A stretch of DNA of 64,000 nucleotides from Parascedosporium putredinis (taxonomy: Eukaryota; Ascomycota; Sordariomycetes; Microascales; Microascaceae): the NCBI GenBank assembly GCA_949357655.1, contig CASHTG010000004.1:868001-932000 (forward strand), read 5' to 3'. How positions within the stretch are numbered: the stretch's first letter is position 1; every line of letters starts with the position of its first letter. Shown one piece after another: positions 1 through 12,011 of this stretch. The position numbers and the translations under genes are program-made. Under the pieces are notes generated by a model, which worked only from the letters and a program-made list of their open reading frames with translations, did not search any database and was not told where the DNA came from.

Positions 1-952
1 AGATTCGACAGCACCCTGTCCACGCCAACTTCTGGCACCACCACTCATTGTTAGTTTAATCTCGCTGCCTGGATGCCGTGATACCAAACTATTGACGCAA
101 GACCCTGGAAGCGAGCGCCCGAGACGCCGGATAGTCCAAATAGCTCGTGCCGAGGGCCCGGTATTCTTACGCCAAGGGCACATGTTTAGTGTGGCACAAA
201 GGAGTCCGTTGTCTGACTGGCCGGTATTACAGCACATTTGATAAGGAGCACGCACTCCGAGCACCCCTCTCGAAGAAACGAGAGCCAATAAATCATTTCT
301 AAAAGCACATGTAGTCACATCGGTACCGTCCGCGTTAATTTTGCCTACTATGATCGGCGCATCAAAGTCGTGGGCGACCACGGGGGAGAGCACGCGTGTG
401 TGGGGTAAGACACGGGTGTTGTATTTGCTTAGCCGGTGGCGCCATAGGCAACCAAGGTGAGAACATAACCTCATGGTGCCGCGGGTCGCCAATAGGCGGG
501 CACACTTGCAACCCAAACCCTGATTAGTTGGCGAGTGAATACCGGCTTGTATATACCAGAATCGGAAAGGGGTTCGAGAGGAGGACGAAGAGGAGGGGAG
601 GGTTCTTCTCGCGGCGTGGGATAACCCCTTGGCGAGGAGGGGGTTGTTTGCACGCTTAGATTTATCATCAGATTTCGACATCGTGGGCGCATGTTGTGAT
701 ATCCCGTGGAACGGGTTTCAGGACTTAACAACTAGCATAAACTCCGGTCCAGTCACTCAAGGGAGGGGGCAGCGAGGCTATATTTAAGGACGCCCGAGCA
801 TCACTTCTCCCGGTCTGTTTCTTGTTTCATTCCCATCATCAGTGAACAACGCTCCTCCTACAGAATCGGGATACTCCTCTACAAGAACTCTTACGAAGCA
901 GCACATCTCTTCCTCATACACTCTCCCCACAGCTCAGCGCATCACCTCCAAA
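1..952. other. gene-free left flank and promoter of the dioxygenase gene
   Basis: I see no convincing coding region here. The short open frames on the minus strand have no recognisable domain and a random-looking composition. The last 170 bases hold a TATA-like box and a pyrimidine-rich stretch, as expected just upstream of the dioxygenase start. Confidence 0.5.
779..787 (+). promoter_or_regulatory. TATA-like element upstream of the dioxygenase gene
   Basis: The sequence TATATTTAA lies about 165 bases before the ATG at 953 and is followed by C/T-rich leader sequence. Position and composition fit a core promoter, but only the sequence match supports it. Confidence 0.4.
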
Positions 953-2152
953 ATGGCCCCCATTGCCGTTGAATCTGTCGCCGACGCCCTTCCCACGGTG
1001 GTCAAGTCCCTCAAGCTGGACGACGCCAAGCCCCAGCCTCTCAGGACCACCGGTACCCTCGACCAGTTTGAGCACTTTGACGTTACCCCCGTCATTGGTC
1101 GCGAGTATGCCAACGTCGACCTTGTCGAGCTGTTGAACGCTCCCAACTCGGACGAGCTCATCCGTGATCTCGCCGTCACCAGTACGTTCCATCTCTTCTG
1201 AATTTGACCCCCGGCCAAGCCAACCAGTTACATAGAAGCACAGGACTAACAAGAGCTTTTCTTCCATCCAGTCTCCGAGCGAGGCGTCGTCTTCTTCCGC
1301 AAGCAAGACAACCTCACCAACGAGCTCCAGAAGAAGCTCATCCTCCGCCTCGGCGAGCTCACCGGCCGCCCCGCCACGTCGGGCCTCCACATCCACCCCT
1401 TGCTCAACTCGGAGCGCGAGATCCTCGGTGGCGACGACCTCGAGATCAGCACCATCAGCTCCGTCCAGCAGAACAAGTACTACAAGTCCACGCACAAGGA
1501 CAAGGCCAGCCCCAAGAAGCAGACCCGCGCCCAGTGGCACAGCGACATCGCCTTCGAGCCCGTCCCCGCCGACTACACCTCCCTCCGCCTCACCCAGCTC
1601 CCCACCACGGGCGGCGACACCCTCTGGGCCTCAGGCTACGAGCTCTACGACCTCCTCAGCGAGCCGTACCAAAAGTTCCTCGAGTCCCTCGACGCCACCT
1701 TTGAGCAGCCCCATTTCGCCGCCGCCGCCGAGCGCAACGGCTTCAAGCTCTACGAAAGGCCCGCGGCGCGCCGAGAACATTGGCCCCATCCTCAAGGCCG
1801 TTCACCCCGTGATTCGCACCAACCCCGTCACCGGCTGGAAGAGCATCTACCCCGTCGGCGGGCACGTCTCCCACATCAACGGCATCACCGACGAGGAGAG
1901 CAAGCAGCTCCTCGACCGCTTCCTCGAGCTTCTTCAAAGAACCACGATACCCAGGTCAGGCTCAAGTGGCTGCACCCCAACGATATTGCTATCTGGGACA
2001 ACCGCAGCGTCTTCCACACCGCCACCTTTGACTACGACGGCCAGGGCGACCGCTTCGGCAACCGCGCCGTTGGTCTTGGCGAGAAGCCCTACCTTGACCC
2101 CAACAGCAAGTCTCGCCGCGAGGATCTCGAAGCTAGGGCGGCCAGCTCGTAG
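953..2152 (+). CDS. alpha-ketoglutarate-dependent sulfonate/taurine dioxygenase (TauD family)
   Basis: Predicted Fe(II)/2-oxoglutarate oxygenase of the TauD/TfdA family, which releases sulfite from sulfonates such as taurine (yeast JLP1 type), probably cytosolic. The ATG at 953 has a good context; one intron lies at 1182-1271 and splicing gives V-T-I-S-E-R-G-V. The iron-binding HxD is in QWHSDIAFE (His166, Asp168 from this start). The distal His follows in WDNRSVFHTA, with a conserved downstream arginine. Two frame changes break the reading. Near 1760 there is one extra C in the run before the alanine/arginine stretch, and near 1930-1940 one base is missing. Between them the frame 'ENIGPILKAVHPVIRTNPV' is clearly family sequence. 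With the breaks allowed for, length is about 370 residues, normal for fungal members. Physiological substrate is inferred from family only. Confidence 0.88.
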
Positions 2153-2666
2153 ATGTTGTCAGGGCGCAGGAGGCATAGCTTTTAAATAACGGCGTTTTTT
2201 TCTTTTTCTTTGTCATCATCGCGCTGGGAGAAGGATGCGCACTTGGGTCAGATGGGATGGAATACCAAGAATGATTAGCGAACGAGTTACACCGATAAAT
2301 CAGTAAAATTTTCCAATATTTTGCATTCCATGTGTGAAAATAGCCGTATGCGGTTACGTGATTCAACGTAAATGAATGAGGATTGTTGCACCTATCTGGT
2401 TTGTGCGCTTGAAGTCTTCACTTGTGCTCGCTCGCTCCTTTTACACATTTTTGTGTTCCAGCAACATCTTTCAATCTAAGCACTCATTCTGCTCGACGAC
2501 CCGGACGATATCAGCGCAAGAGCCCATGCGCCACCCTCACACTCCGAGCATAGCACATGTAGCTTTTGCCCTCCCTTCTATGTACTGCAATATCCATTAC
2601 AGTCAACCCCCACGTAGATGTCCAGTCGTGCCAGTGAGAAAACCATGACCCCCAGTGACTCAAAAA
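2153..2666. other. spacer between convergent 3' ends
   Basis: Short intergenic region between the dioxygenase and the F-box gene, whose 3' ends face each other. It is T-rich just after the dioxygenase stop. No gene or structured element is seen. Confidence 0.5.
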
Positions 2667-4008
2667 TTACGTGCTACCCTTCAAAAGATCTATGTATCGA
2701 TCAAAGAAGTTGGTAAAACGGCGATGGTTGGGTCGATGGGAATAGTTCTCGCACGACGCATCCGGGCACCATAGAATATGGCGACTCGCATCGTCGGTAT
2801 TGAGCCCGTACGAGTCCGGGTCCAGCAGGCCGTACCACTCGACGGGAACCTTGTGCTCCGAAGCGAACTCGGTAATGCGGAGCCCGACGGACTGCTCGTG
2901 AGCAATGTGCAGCGCGGGTACTCGGCGCACCGGATACACCGCTCGACGGAAAAGTTGAACCGGCGCGTGGGGTCAGCGAGCTCCCGCTCGACACGGAGTG
3001 CGGAGCGCGCGTGGCCCCGCTCAGGTTCCCCTTGCGGCCCGGAGTGAAGAGGTTGAGCCTGGGCTCGGTACGGCACGTTTTCCAGCCGATATCCGAGCGG
3101 GGCAAGAGCTGCCAGTCAAACTTTTCACGACCGCGGTAGCGCAGGCAGGCGCAGACATTGGGGTCGAAGGCAGACATGCGGATGGGGAGGTAGGCGCTGG
3201 GCTCGGGGATGATGAAGCTGCCGGCGTCGAGGTAGAGGGTCTCGAGGATCTGGCGCATGTGGGTGGTGGAGAAGCCCTCCTCCTCAAAGGTGGGCATGCG
3301 GAAGGGAATGGCGACGTGGGCGTCCCAGGTGATGGTGAGGGTAGTCGTAGTGAAATCCTTTTCCAGGCGCGCCTCGATGCCGGCGTACGGGACGGGGCTG
3401 CCCCCGGCGCAGGTGAAGCGGTGGCTGGCGTGCCCGCACAGCGTAACGCGGAAATCCTTGCCGTCGCCGCGAGCGAGGGCGTCGATCCACTCGCGGACCT
3501 CGGCCCAGCGGAGGACGCGGTGCTGGCAGATGCGCATGTAGCCCTCGTGGATGAGGCAGGCGCGCTTCTTCTTCTTGCCGATGGCGTATTGCGAGAAGCG
3601 CTGGGACGCGGAGAAGAAGAGGGCGGGCCGCTTGACGTCGCAGGTGTCGCAGTGCAAGGGGCGCGTCATGAGGGTACGGAGCTTGGCGTTGCGGTCGCCC
3701 TGGACGCGGGCGCTCAGGCACTCGGGGCAGAACTTGTCCTTGTCGATGAGGGAGCGGAACCGCTCGCACTGAGCGGGGAGAGGATGCAGGGCGGGGTCCA
3801 GCTCGAGAGGTCGTTGTCCGCCCAGGGGGTGGTATTTCTTGAAGGCCGGGGACGAGAAGAGGATGAGGAAGACGCGCGAGGTCTGGCGCAGGCACATGAG
3901 GCTCGTTAGGTCGAGGTTCTCCATGATGTCGAGGAGCACCTCGTCTGGGAGCCGGCAGAGGGCCGACCGCGTCAGGTTGTGGTAGGCCGGCGCGACGATG
4001 GGGTCCAT
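2667..4008 (-). CDS. F-box protein with cysteine-pair motifs
   Basis: Likely substrate-recognition subunit of an SCF ubiquitin ligase. From the start M-D-P-I-V-A (4008), an F-box occupies about residues 10-58 (LCRLPDEVLLDIMENLDL followed by L-R-Q-T-S-R-V-F). Next come Cys pairs C-P-E-C and C-D-T-C, and near the C terminus C-I-R-C-A-E-Y-P, a layout common in a large family of uncharacterised ascomycete F-box proteins. Two frame changes, near 3025 (a G-run) and near 2930, move the C-terminal part into other frames; the last segment ends in the frame closing at 2667. The same frame stays open upstream to 4170, and a possible splice acceptor (TTGTCGCAG, about 4121-4129 on this strand) leaves open a further 5' exon. 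The substrate is unknown. Confidence 0.72.
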
Positions 4009-6084
4009 CCGCGCGGGGCTCGCGGAGCCTCCATCGCTCGTGGCTCTCGGCCGCACGTCCGCCGGGAGCCCGGGGTCGCCGGTCAGGTCCTTGTCATGGA
4101 CGGGGACGGGCGTTGAATTCCTGCGACAACAACGGGGGTGGTGGTTAGTTCTCCGGGCGTTACAAAACAAAAGTGAAGGGCAACACGTTCGAGGGGGTGC
4201 GGGCGTGCGCCTGTGAAAGGGGAGGGGGTGAGTGGCAGGCGTGTGTGTGTGTGTGTGTGACTGACTGTGTAGAGGAGGAGGAGCCGGCCGTGTTTCCGGC
4301 TTGGGCTATCCTGGCCTTTCCCGACGACAAAAGGTCTTGATATCTCGAGTCCAGCGAGATGGCATTGTTTCAACATGTACGCTTTCAATTGCCCTCTCCA
4401 AAATCCCAAGGAACGAGAACAACGATGCCTTCCATCTGGGGAGAGAGCTCCTCAAATGCCATGTTGAATTTCTATTGAGGAGGCGTTAGTTACCCCTACA
4501 CAGCCCCTTCCACTCGCCCAGTTCAGCCAGTAACGACCAGGCTTTTCAGCCCCCGCCTGGCTCAAAGGATCCATCCCAACCAACAAAAATTACGTCTATT
4601 CTAGGTGATTAGGAGGCGACAGTTCACTCGAATGAACGGCATTATGCACTGATTGAATGGATTTTTTCGAGATACGAGCCGATGCATCCATCTGTTAGTT
4701 GTGGAACGGCGGGACATGCAATACATCACCCGCGTCTTTACGACACATAGCGTACAAGTAATACACAGAACATCAATGAGATTAGCGTCAATGGTCTAGC
4801 GAGTGCCGATATTCGAGAGAAAAAAAGGAAAAGAAACAATCAGCACACCGTTCACACCACACAAAGCTCTTCGCCTCAGTTCCATCAGCAGTAGCTCTAT
4901 TTTTAACCCTCGTGCACCAACATGCATCCAAAGATCTCGAGTCCGCCAACGCGTTGGGCTCTTTTTCCTTCCATTTTGTTTGGGTGCAAACGAGTCTGAA
5001 ACTCTGGGCAGCAGACAAGGTGGACCCAATGACGTCAAGTTCATGATTACCTAAACCCGCGTTTCACCACCCACCAAAAACGAGGTCCCTCTGACAGCTG
5101 TCACGCAGCGCCACCAGGGCCTTAAACAGCCCGCCAAACGAAGCCGCCTGAAAAAATCGCCTGCCGAACTGAGCTGAGACACTTCTGCCCGCCCCATCAA
5201 CGACTGTGCCTGAACCGCTTTTTTGCTTGGCAGGCAAAAAAAGGGCCCAAACGCGGCAGAGAGCTGTCCCTTGCGCCAGGTCTGATGCCAGGCGGGCGGG
5301 CCACGCTGGAAAAATGAGACTCAGGGGGATGGCGATCAAGTGGTCGATCCACGAACTGACAGGCCTGTATGCGTACATGTAGGCAAAGAGGATGAATGAT
5401 TAAAAATCTGACGCGCGCTCGACGGGGACATATCCCGGCTTGGAAACAGAGAGAGAGTGTGTGTGTGTGCAGGAGTGGTGGTTAATGAGACACAGGCCTT
5501 TTGGTACGGGCCCACAGCATCCAGGCGTGCACTGAACGAACAGCCGACGGACTAAAACATCGTGAGCCGTGGCAAAATTCCATAACTCCTGGCACGCTTG
5601 TTCTTGCCCGCGCGCGCCTGACACTGACGAGTCCGTCCCCTCCCACCCCACAATCACTTCGCCTCCGAGATGATTTGCGACGGCGACTTGTTGCGTCTGA
5701 TGTCGGACTCCCCACCCCGGCAGAAAACCCACCGCATTGATGCGAGGCGTCTCTCATCCCATTCTTGAGACCTGCTAGCATTCACCCTCCATCCCCTGAT
5801 CCCATGTCCAAACCCGCGTAGGAGACCTGGTTCAGGTAATGATCTGTCGAGGGCGTGATGAATAATCATCGCGGCCATGAATACAAAAGAAGTGGTGATC
5901 CCAGAGATCTCTATGGTCTTTTTCTCTTTCTTCTTCTCTCCAGCTCGGTCTCACATCACTTTCCATCACTAGAATCTTTTGCACTCAACGGCCCGGCGTC
6001 GTCCAGTCTTTACTTCTCTTCCATCAGACCAGGTGTCATTTTTACAACTCTTTCTTTTAAGAATACCCCTTTCAATCCTTCAAA
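4009..6084. other. 2-kb gene-free spacer between divergent genes
   Basis: Shared upstream region of the F-box gene (-) and the small secreted protein gene (+). Small open frames occur but none has a family signature or codon bias. It contains GT microsatellites and a pyrimidine-rich leader ending at the ATG at 6085. Confidence 0.5.
4241..4259. repeat. (GT)n microsatellite
   Basis: Nine and a half uninterrupted GT units. A second, shorter GT run lies near 5457-5470. Confidence 0.85.
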
Positions 6085-6590
6085 ATGGTTCGCATCGCTC
6101 TCTTCGCTGTTCTTGCCTGTAAGTCAGCCTCCGCTACACCTCGAGATGGGCGCCCCGCCCCGTCTTCCTCATTTGCTTCCCTACTAACGACCAACGTAAC
6201 AGTCGCCGCCGGCGCTATTGCACAGGCCATCCCCAACACCTCCGGTGCCCGTGACGTCGGCAACGGTCAGGGCCGCCAGTTTACGTAAGCACTCCACATC
6301 CCATCCACTTTGGAGGCAATCCCACTAACATCGCGATAATAGCACCGGTGGTTGCGTTTCCGACGCCGATTGCCAAGGTAAGCGTCACCACCTCACGTAG
6401 AACTAAAAGAACTCTGATTAACAAGGATCAAAAAGAGGCCTGTTGTGCGAATAATGGCGCCGGAACCGGCATTTGCTCCGGCATTGGCGCTGAGTTCCAG
6501 AACGGCAAGCAGGGCTGCGGATTCAACGACCCCAACGCCGCCGCCGCGATTGCTGCTGCCCAGGAGCAGGTCGCCCGCCAGGGATTCTAA
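6085..6590 (+). CDS. small cysteine-rich secreted protein, effector-like
   Basis: Four exons (6085-6118, 6203-6284, 6343-6377, 6436-6590) join without frame loss into 101 residues; the exon lengths sum to exactly 306 nt. Residues 1-19 form a signal peptide (hydrophobic core IALFAVLAFAAGAIA, cleavage probably after A-Q-A). The mature protein has six cysteines, with spacing C-x5-C-x3-C-C and two later ones, the last in K-Q-G-C-G-F. The pattern G-G-C-x-S-D-A-D-C-x3-C-C resembles small secreted proteins of plant-associated Sordariomycetes, including the biotrophy-associated secreted protein group of Magnaporthe; that assignment is from memory of the pattern. The third intron uses an unusual A-rich acceptor (CAAAAAG); the alternative AACAAG leads at once to a stop. 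Function unknown. Confidence 0.8.
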
Positions 6591-7414
6591 AGTGATGTAC
6601 AACAGCGGCTCCACCGTCTTCTCTAGCGGGAATGCGGTGCTTCTTGTAGCTAATTTAAAACGAATCAAATAATGAATCTGTTACGAGAAGACCTGCTTGC
6701 CTGTGCCTCGTGTTCTCCATGTCATTGCTTGGATCCGTGAATGCTTCCTCCCCGGTCGTGATTCGGCCGTTAAAGGTAGGGACGGAGGGTATAGTGATTC
6801 GAACTGGGGTGATTCTCTTGGTATGACGAGGCCAAAGATGTCGCCCGGTCCGACTCACTTCGATCTGTTCACAGTCGGCCGTACAAACTGCCAACATCCA
6901 TCTTGGCTTCCGGCCCTGATGACTTTCCAGGACGAGGTTGAGTAGCAAAGATGAGAGCAATTCACGAATACGGCCTCAAAGCTTATGTGCGTCAGATTTC
7001 CACAAGTTTCAGTAGATGATTATATTCCTATGAAATTGCACGTGCAAATTCACCAAACACCTCAACTCACTTCTACGCAAATTCACTACGCACCTCACTT
7101 CTACATCAGTACCCTATCCATTATTCATGTGGCACTCGTGAATCGGGGGTGAATCAGAATCTTAACTGAGAATCATGGAGCTAGTGTCCAATTTGGAGTC
7201 GCTAGTCCTGACTTGGATGAGCCTGGCCCTCATTTTGACATCGTCGGTTCACGTCCCCACGTATATAAACTATGTAGCCCCGACGAGGGCGGTAAGCATG
7301 TTTTACTTTTGGACTTAACTTGAAATACCTGTTGGCACAATTTACCCCATCCTTCTCTATATATATCCAAACCAAACACAACAAAGGAAGAGAAGCAAGC
7401 CGTGGTGGTCCATC
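6591..7414. other. gene-free spacer
   Basis: No convincing gene. It holds a short imperfect repeat around 7040-7110 (two versions of 'aaattcac-acacctcactt') and a TATATATA run at 7358-7366, about 55 bases before the BTB gene start. Confidence 0.45.
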
Positions 7415-8550
7415 ATGTCATCCTCCGTCTCATCACTGCCCACCCTGTGGGACGACTCGAAGCACCCTCCTACGTCGGCCCCACCAAATTTTCCTTGGAC
7501 GGGGATTCCGTGTTCCTCGTCGGCGACGAACCCGTCCGGTTCCACGTCGACTCCACGGTCATGTGCGCGGCCTCCAAGTTCTTCGCGGCCATGTTCAGCA
7601 AACGGTGGATGCGGAAGAATCCTCCCGCCCTCCAGATCCAGGATCCCACCGAGTTCGTCTTTACCCAAGACGATCCTCGCGCATTTGGTGTCGTGCTCGA
7701 CGTAATCTACCACACCAATTCCGTGAGGTCGCTGTCGGCCGCGGACCTTCGAGAAGTCGCCATCCTCGCCGACAAGTACCTCTTGCAGGATGCCCTTTTT
7801 CACGCGGCGACGAACTGGCTCTTTCCAGGTTCAATGCGCCACTCTGCGATCTCGGCGACCTGCTTCAGGCCGCTTACCTGTTCAATATGGCGGACGCGTT
7901 CTCCAACATCACGGCCCGACTCGTCCTCGAGGGGTGGGCCCGTACACAGAGATAGTGGTGGGGAGTGACACGCTTGATCTCCACGTTCCCTGGTATTGCA
8001 TCTGTGAGTTGCTAGCCCTGTTATTCCATCATCCCACGGTAAACAAAGAAATCGTGAGGTCAAGAAGTGAAATACTTATTGTGAGTTCCAAAGATCTAAT
8101 AAATTACTAGATTTCCTGGAGACTAGACGTGCCCGGATCCGCGAGAAGATTTACGACCTCCTCCTCACCGACATCAACACACCATGCCGCTGCGGCTGGG
8201 GCTGTGTCGTGGTGAAAAGGTTCGTCAAGCTATTACGCCAAAACACCCCATCCACTCTTGCCCTGGTCTCCGTCCGATCCATCATGGACAGAGTCGGCGC
8301 CATCCGAGACTACGTCACCCGGACCACGCGGGAATGCAGGTGTATTGCCTTGACCGATGATGCGGAGATGCGGCTGGAGGAGGCCCAGGAAATGGCTCCT
8401 TTGTGCTTGGAATGCGTGCGTGAATGCAAGGACCACGTTGGCAGCTGCAAGCATGAGAACTGCGAGGACGAGAGCGAGAGCGAGGGTAATGACGGTGGCG
8501 ACGATCAACGCAGCAGTAGTGGCTCTGGTGATGATGAAGATGGGGAATAA
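7415..8550 (+). CDS. BTB/POZ-domain protein with acidic C-terminal tail
   Basis: BTB proteins dimerise and often act as Cullin-3 adaptors or transcription cofactors; the role here is unknown. The start M-S-S-S-V-S-S-L-P (7415) leads into a BTB domain visible as F-H-V-D-S-T-V-M-C-A-A-S-K-F-F-A-A-M-F, then D-P-R-A-F-G-V-V-L-D-V-I-Y-H, L-R-E-V-A-I-L-A-D-K-Y. An intron spans 8004-8110. The second exon encodes a Cys-rich stretch (C-R-C-G-W-G-C) and ends in an acidic, serine-rich tail (about 35 residues, mostly E/D/S/G). Frame changes occur near 7450, near 7830 and near 7935; each joins two frames that both carry domain-like sequence. A second BTB gene of the same style lies at 21387. Confidence 0.75.
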
Positions 8551-8823
8551 CGGCAACAACACGGCACAAAATAACTGCAATATTTACACGGCAAGCGGAT
8601 TCATATAGGTTGAATTATGAATTGTGGTTTGAAACCTTGGACAATCATGTTTGTGTATTCGTTGTTTGTATCTTCATCATGGTCTTCCTTCCGAAGTGGA
8701 TTTCTGGAGCAAAGTGTTTCACGCTTGATACACTTCAGGAACACATGGCTATTCTGGAATCACAATGTTCCGGAATCACGATATTCTGAAATCATGTTGT
8801 TCTCCAATCACGACGTTCTTGAA

Positions 8824-10716
8824 TCACGACCCCGACGTGCTGGCCAAGGCAAAGCTCTGGCCTCCCTCCAAGATGCACAAAGCGCCCCCACGAGGTGGAA
8901 GCTGCCAGTCACCAAGACCCGAACATGCCTATCCCCAATCACCTCGCGGATGCGGTCAATGGCGTGCTGAATCGACGGCAGCACATCGACTTCCGAGCCC
9001 GGCTCGAGGCGGTGCCATGCGTTGGCAAAGATGTGCTGGGCCTCAAGGGATGCTAGGGCCTTGGGATCGATGTTGCGGTTGACAAAGTCTGGGCATCCTC
9101 GTCAGAAGAAGAAAAAGGGCAGGAGCGATGGGGGAAAAACATACCGGGTTTGAACGTCATATCTTTGTAGGTGACGCCGGCGCAGAATACCGCGCGGGAG
9201 AATTTCACGCCGTTTTCCTTGCATAGGACTTGGTGAATGGTTTCGAGCAAGGGCGTGGCGGCGCGCGTGGATTGCTGGTTGAAAAGAAGGATTGATTCCA
9301 TCGGGCTACGATTCATAGTTAGACAAAAAGATATGAAATTGAAAAGAAATGAAAACAAAAGCATGAGTGATTTGCGTTTCAAGTGAACTCACGATTCCCT
9401 TTCCAACTTGGAGAACCACCGTGAGGCCACCTGTAGACTCGGTTCGTTATGAGCGCCATCAAGACACCATTCCTGGTTTCCCGTGATCTTGACCTCACAC
9501 CTCCCTCTCCACGTGACATTCTCCAGCCCATAAACAAACTCATCAGGGAGCTGTTCCGGTTCGTTCTGGACATGCACGTTCAGGTGGGACAGGGCCGCGT
9601 AGGCAAGCTCCACTGCAAGCTGGGCGTTTTTCTTCTGAAAATCCTCGTTCGGTCGCAGCCGGATCTTATCAACGGCCGGGCTCCCGCGCAGCACCGTCAG
9701 GGCTACACCCTTCTCCTCGGCCCTCTGCTTCAACACCTCCATCGCCGCGGGCACTTGATCGACGGTAAACGCACCCGCCTTCACGGCCGTCTTCATGATG
9801 CCAGCCTTGTGCCAGGCGATCTGCTCAATGGTGTCGCCCAGGTTTGTCTGGTGGTCAATGCCGAGCGTGGTGATGGCGACGGCGAGGGGCTTGGGGACGA
9901 TGTTGGTCGAGTCGAATTCACCGCCGACGCCGACTTCGTAGATGGCCACGTCGACCCCTCGCCCAAGTACACGTGGAACGAGAGAAGCGTGAGGAACCTA
10001 AAGTATCTCGGCCTCGTCGTCGGATCCGGGTCACCAGCCTTCCTCGCACCCTCCTCGAACGCCAGCCAGACCTCGAAAAAGTACCGAGCGAAAAGCTCCT
10101 CTGAAAGCGGTTCCGAGTTGATTCGTATGCGCTCGCGCACGCTGACGAGGTGAGGCGACGTATAGAGCCCGATCTTGCGCGGGGGTTGGCCGGTATCGTG
10201 GTACCGTTGCAGGATGGCATTGACGAAGGCGCAGGTGGTGCCTTTGCCCTTGGTTCCCGCAACATGAATAACGTTTAGGCGGTTGATATCGGCGGGCTAC
10301 ATGCTTCATGAGAGGTATGTCCCCTTTACTGGAGCTTCATTCATTCGCTGTCTCAGCGGGAGGAAGCATTGGTCAAGGCACCCACCGAGTAGCCAATGTA
10401 GCCAAGCCATTTCTCCATTAGAATCAAGTCATCACGTTCTCGGACGGCGGTATATGTCCGAGCTCCAACGGCTTTGAATCCGGACTGTGTTGTGTTGAGC
10501 AGGTTCACTGCATCCTACGAAACGTCAGTCCTTTTCTCTGAAACATAGATGCGTTGCCTTATCGCAGTGGTGGGTAGTCTGAATGGCCCGTTCATTACAT
10601 TTGACGAGTTCAAGTAAGTTTCTCACCTCATAACTCCGCCGGACCATCGGGTCTACATCCTCCATCACGTCGTGTTCCGCCATATCCCTCCCTTCCTGAT
10701 CGGGTACAGCAGCCAT
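8824..10716 (-). CDS. MET7: folylpolyglutamate synthase
   Basis: Adds glutamate residues to folates (Mur-ligase superfamily), needed for folate retention and for methionine and mitochondrial one-carbon metabolism; yeast MET7, human FPGS. Exons on the minus strand: 10716-10627, 10514-10386, 10296-9393, 9305-9145, 9088-8824. The P-loop is in L-N-V-I-H-V-A-G-T-K-G-K-G-T-T, followed by S-P-H-L-V-S-V-R-E-R-I. Later family motifs are A-I-Y-E-V-G-V-G-G-E-F-D-S-T-N and C-L-D-G-A-H-N-E-P-S. The second intron begins at GTGGGT, joining G-Y-S to P-A-D-I-N-R-L-N. Frame changes occur near 9950 and at a five-base C run at about 8886-8890 (plus strand) in the last exon; after the latter the protein runs on to end in T-S-G-S. 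Near full length, about 510 residues. Confidence 0.92.
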
Positions 10717-12011
10717 CTATGGATCCCGGCCGAGCTATCCCTTTTAGATGGTTTAAGGATAGGTAGGATTTAGCCCCGTTGAACTAAAAATTAGGGTTGT
10801 GATTCGTCTGTTCGATGCTTGACGCCGAGTAATAATGAAAACAAGAAGAAAAAAACTCAACCTCGATGAAAGGAAAGCTCTTTCGCCTTGAATCGCTCCT
10901 TCCCCACCAATTACTTCGTAATCTGGTGCATGTGCACAAACTCGTGAGCGTGCATGTTTACGTAAGGTTTGAGTGGGGAATAGGCTTCAGTGTTGTGGAA
11001 AGAGAAATATTACTCTAGACTTCTGTGTCGTTGCCTGTCGAACGGATTAAGATGCTTACATTGATGTATGGAATGAATCTGCACTCGATGAATCTGCACT
11101 CGATGAATCTACACTCGATGAATCTATACTGATGAATCTATACTCGATGAGTCTGTACAAGATGAGTCTATGCAAGATGAATCTGATGGATCTGTTTGCA
11201 TTTTTCCATTTCAATACTGTCCTGGAATCCATCCCCCATCTCTACCCGGGCAGAAAATCCACTTGACTCTGCCACCCATTTCAGTTGGGGAAGTCAGAAT
11301 CATCAAAAGGGAAGCTCAAAGGGAAAAAGGTGGCGCAAGGGCGCCGAGCTCCCGACTCACGCTAGAAAGAGGCGCAATAGATTCAGCGTCGCGGGGAACT
11401 TGATGAATGGATCCGGGATCCAATTGATTGATCTGATGCAGTTGAGCACTGGAATGTTCGTCGTTGGAACAGAACAGGGGCAAGCCTCCAAGCCAAAAAC
11501 GTTCCAGAACAACATGAATCCTCAATGTCTTCAACGCTGGTACCAACCGAAAAAGTCGAAGAAGGGGTCGGGCCAATTGCGACAGTCTGGTGGTCTCAGG
11601 GGTCCGAATTCGAGTGACGCTCAGCCCCTCCAGATCTTTCAGCTGCCCAGACTGGCCAAGGAATCCCTCAACCACGGACGCGGTTTGGGTGGCCGGTTAA
11701 CCCGGCTTCGCGATGTTCTTCTCCCCGCAGCAGCGCTCGCTCTTGGGAGACCAGGCTGCGGGAAGTTCAGCTGTCCACTTGACCACACAAGGGAAAATAT
11801 CGAAAAATAAAGAAAAAGGTATTTCGACGCTCTCAAAACTTCTAGATATCCTGCTTTTCATGCATCTCTAACCAAACCACTAAACCCAACATTTGAAGAA
11901 ATTTGAAGTCTATGGGGGCGTAATGAGACAATCGCCCGCGAACGAACGCAGCACGTTGGATCCTCTCAGCACGCCCGCTCACGCCATTTATCATCACAGC
12001 CACTCGTCACC
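10717..12011. other. gene-free spacer with a 15-bp tandem repeat
   Basis: Divergent upstream region of the folylpolyglutamate synthase and HET-domain genes. The longest open frame on the plus strand (about 11196-11810) has no recognisable domain and I do not call it. The notable element is the minisatellite at 11075-11184. Confidence 0.5.
11075..11184. repeat. 15-bp minisatellite, about 7 copies
   Basis: Head-to-tail copies of GAATCTGCACTCGAT. The first two are identical and later copies drift (one is 14 bp). The period is a multiple of three, but no long open frame runs through it. Confidence 0.9.

Noticed and set aside
953..2152. Calling the dioxygenase and other broken genes pseudogenes
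   Set aside because: Breaks are isolated single-base indels, mostly in homopolymers, with motifs intact on both sides; consensus error explains them better than decay.
2998..3909. 303-codon plus-strand open frame opposite the F-box gene
   Set aside because: Antisense shadow of GC-rich coding sequence; the minus strand carries the F-box and Cys motifs.
10297..10385. Apparent frameshift in folylpolyglutamate synthase before the P-loop
   Set aside because: It resolves as an intron beginning GTGGGT, which joins G-Y-S to P-A-D-I-N-R-L-N and restores the family sequence.
11196..11810. 204-codon open frame in the spacer before the HET gene
   Set aside because: No domain, random composition, and it starts next to a minisatellite; not supported without transcript data.
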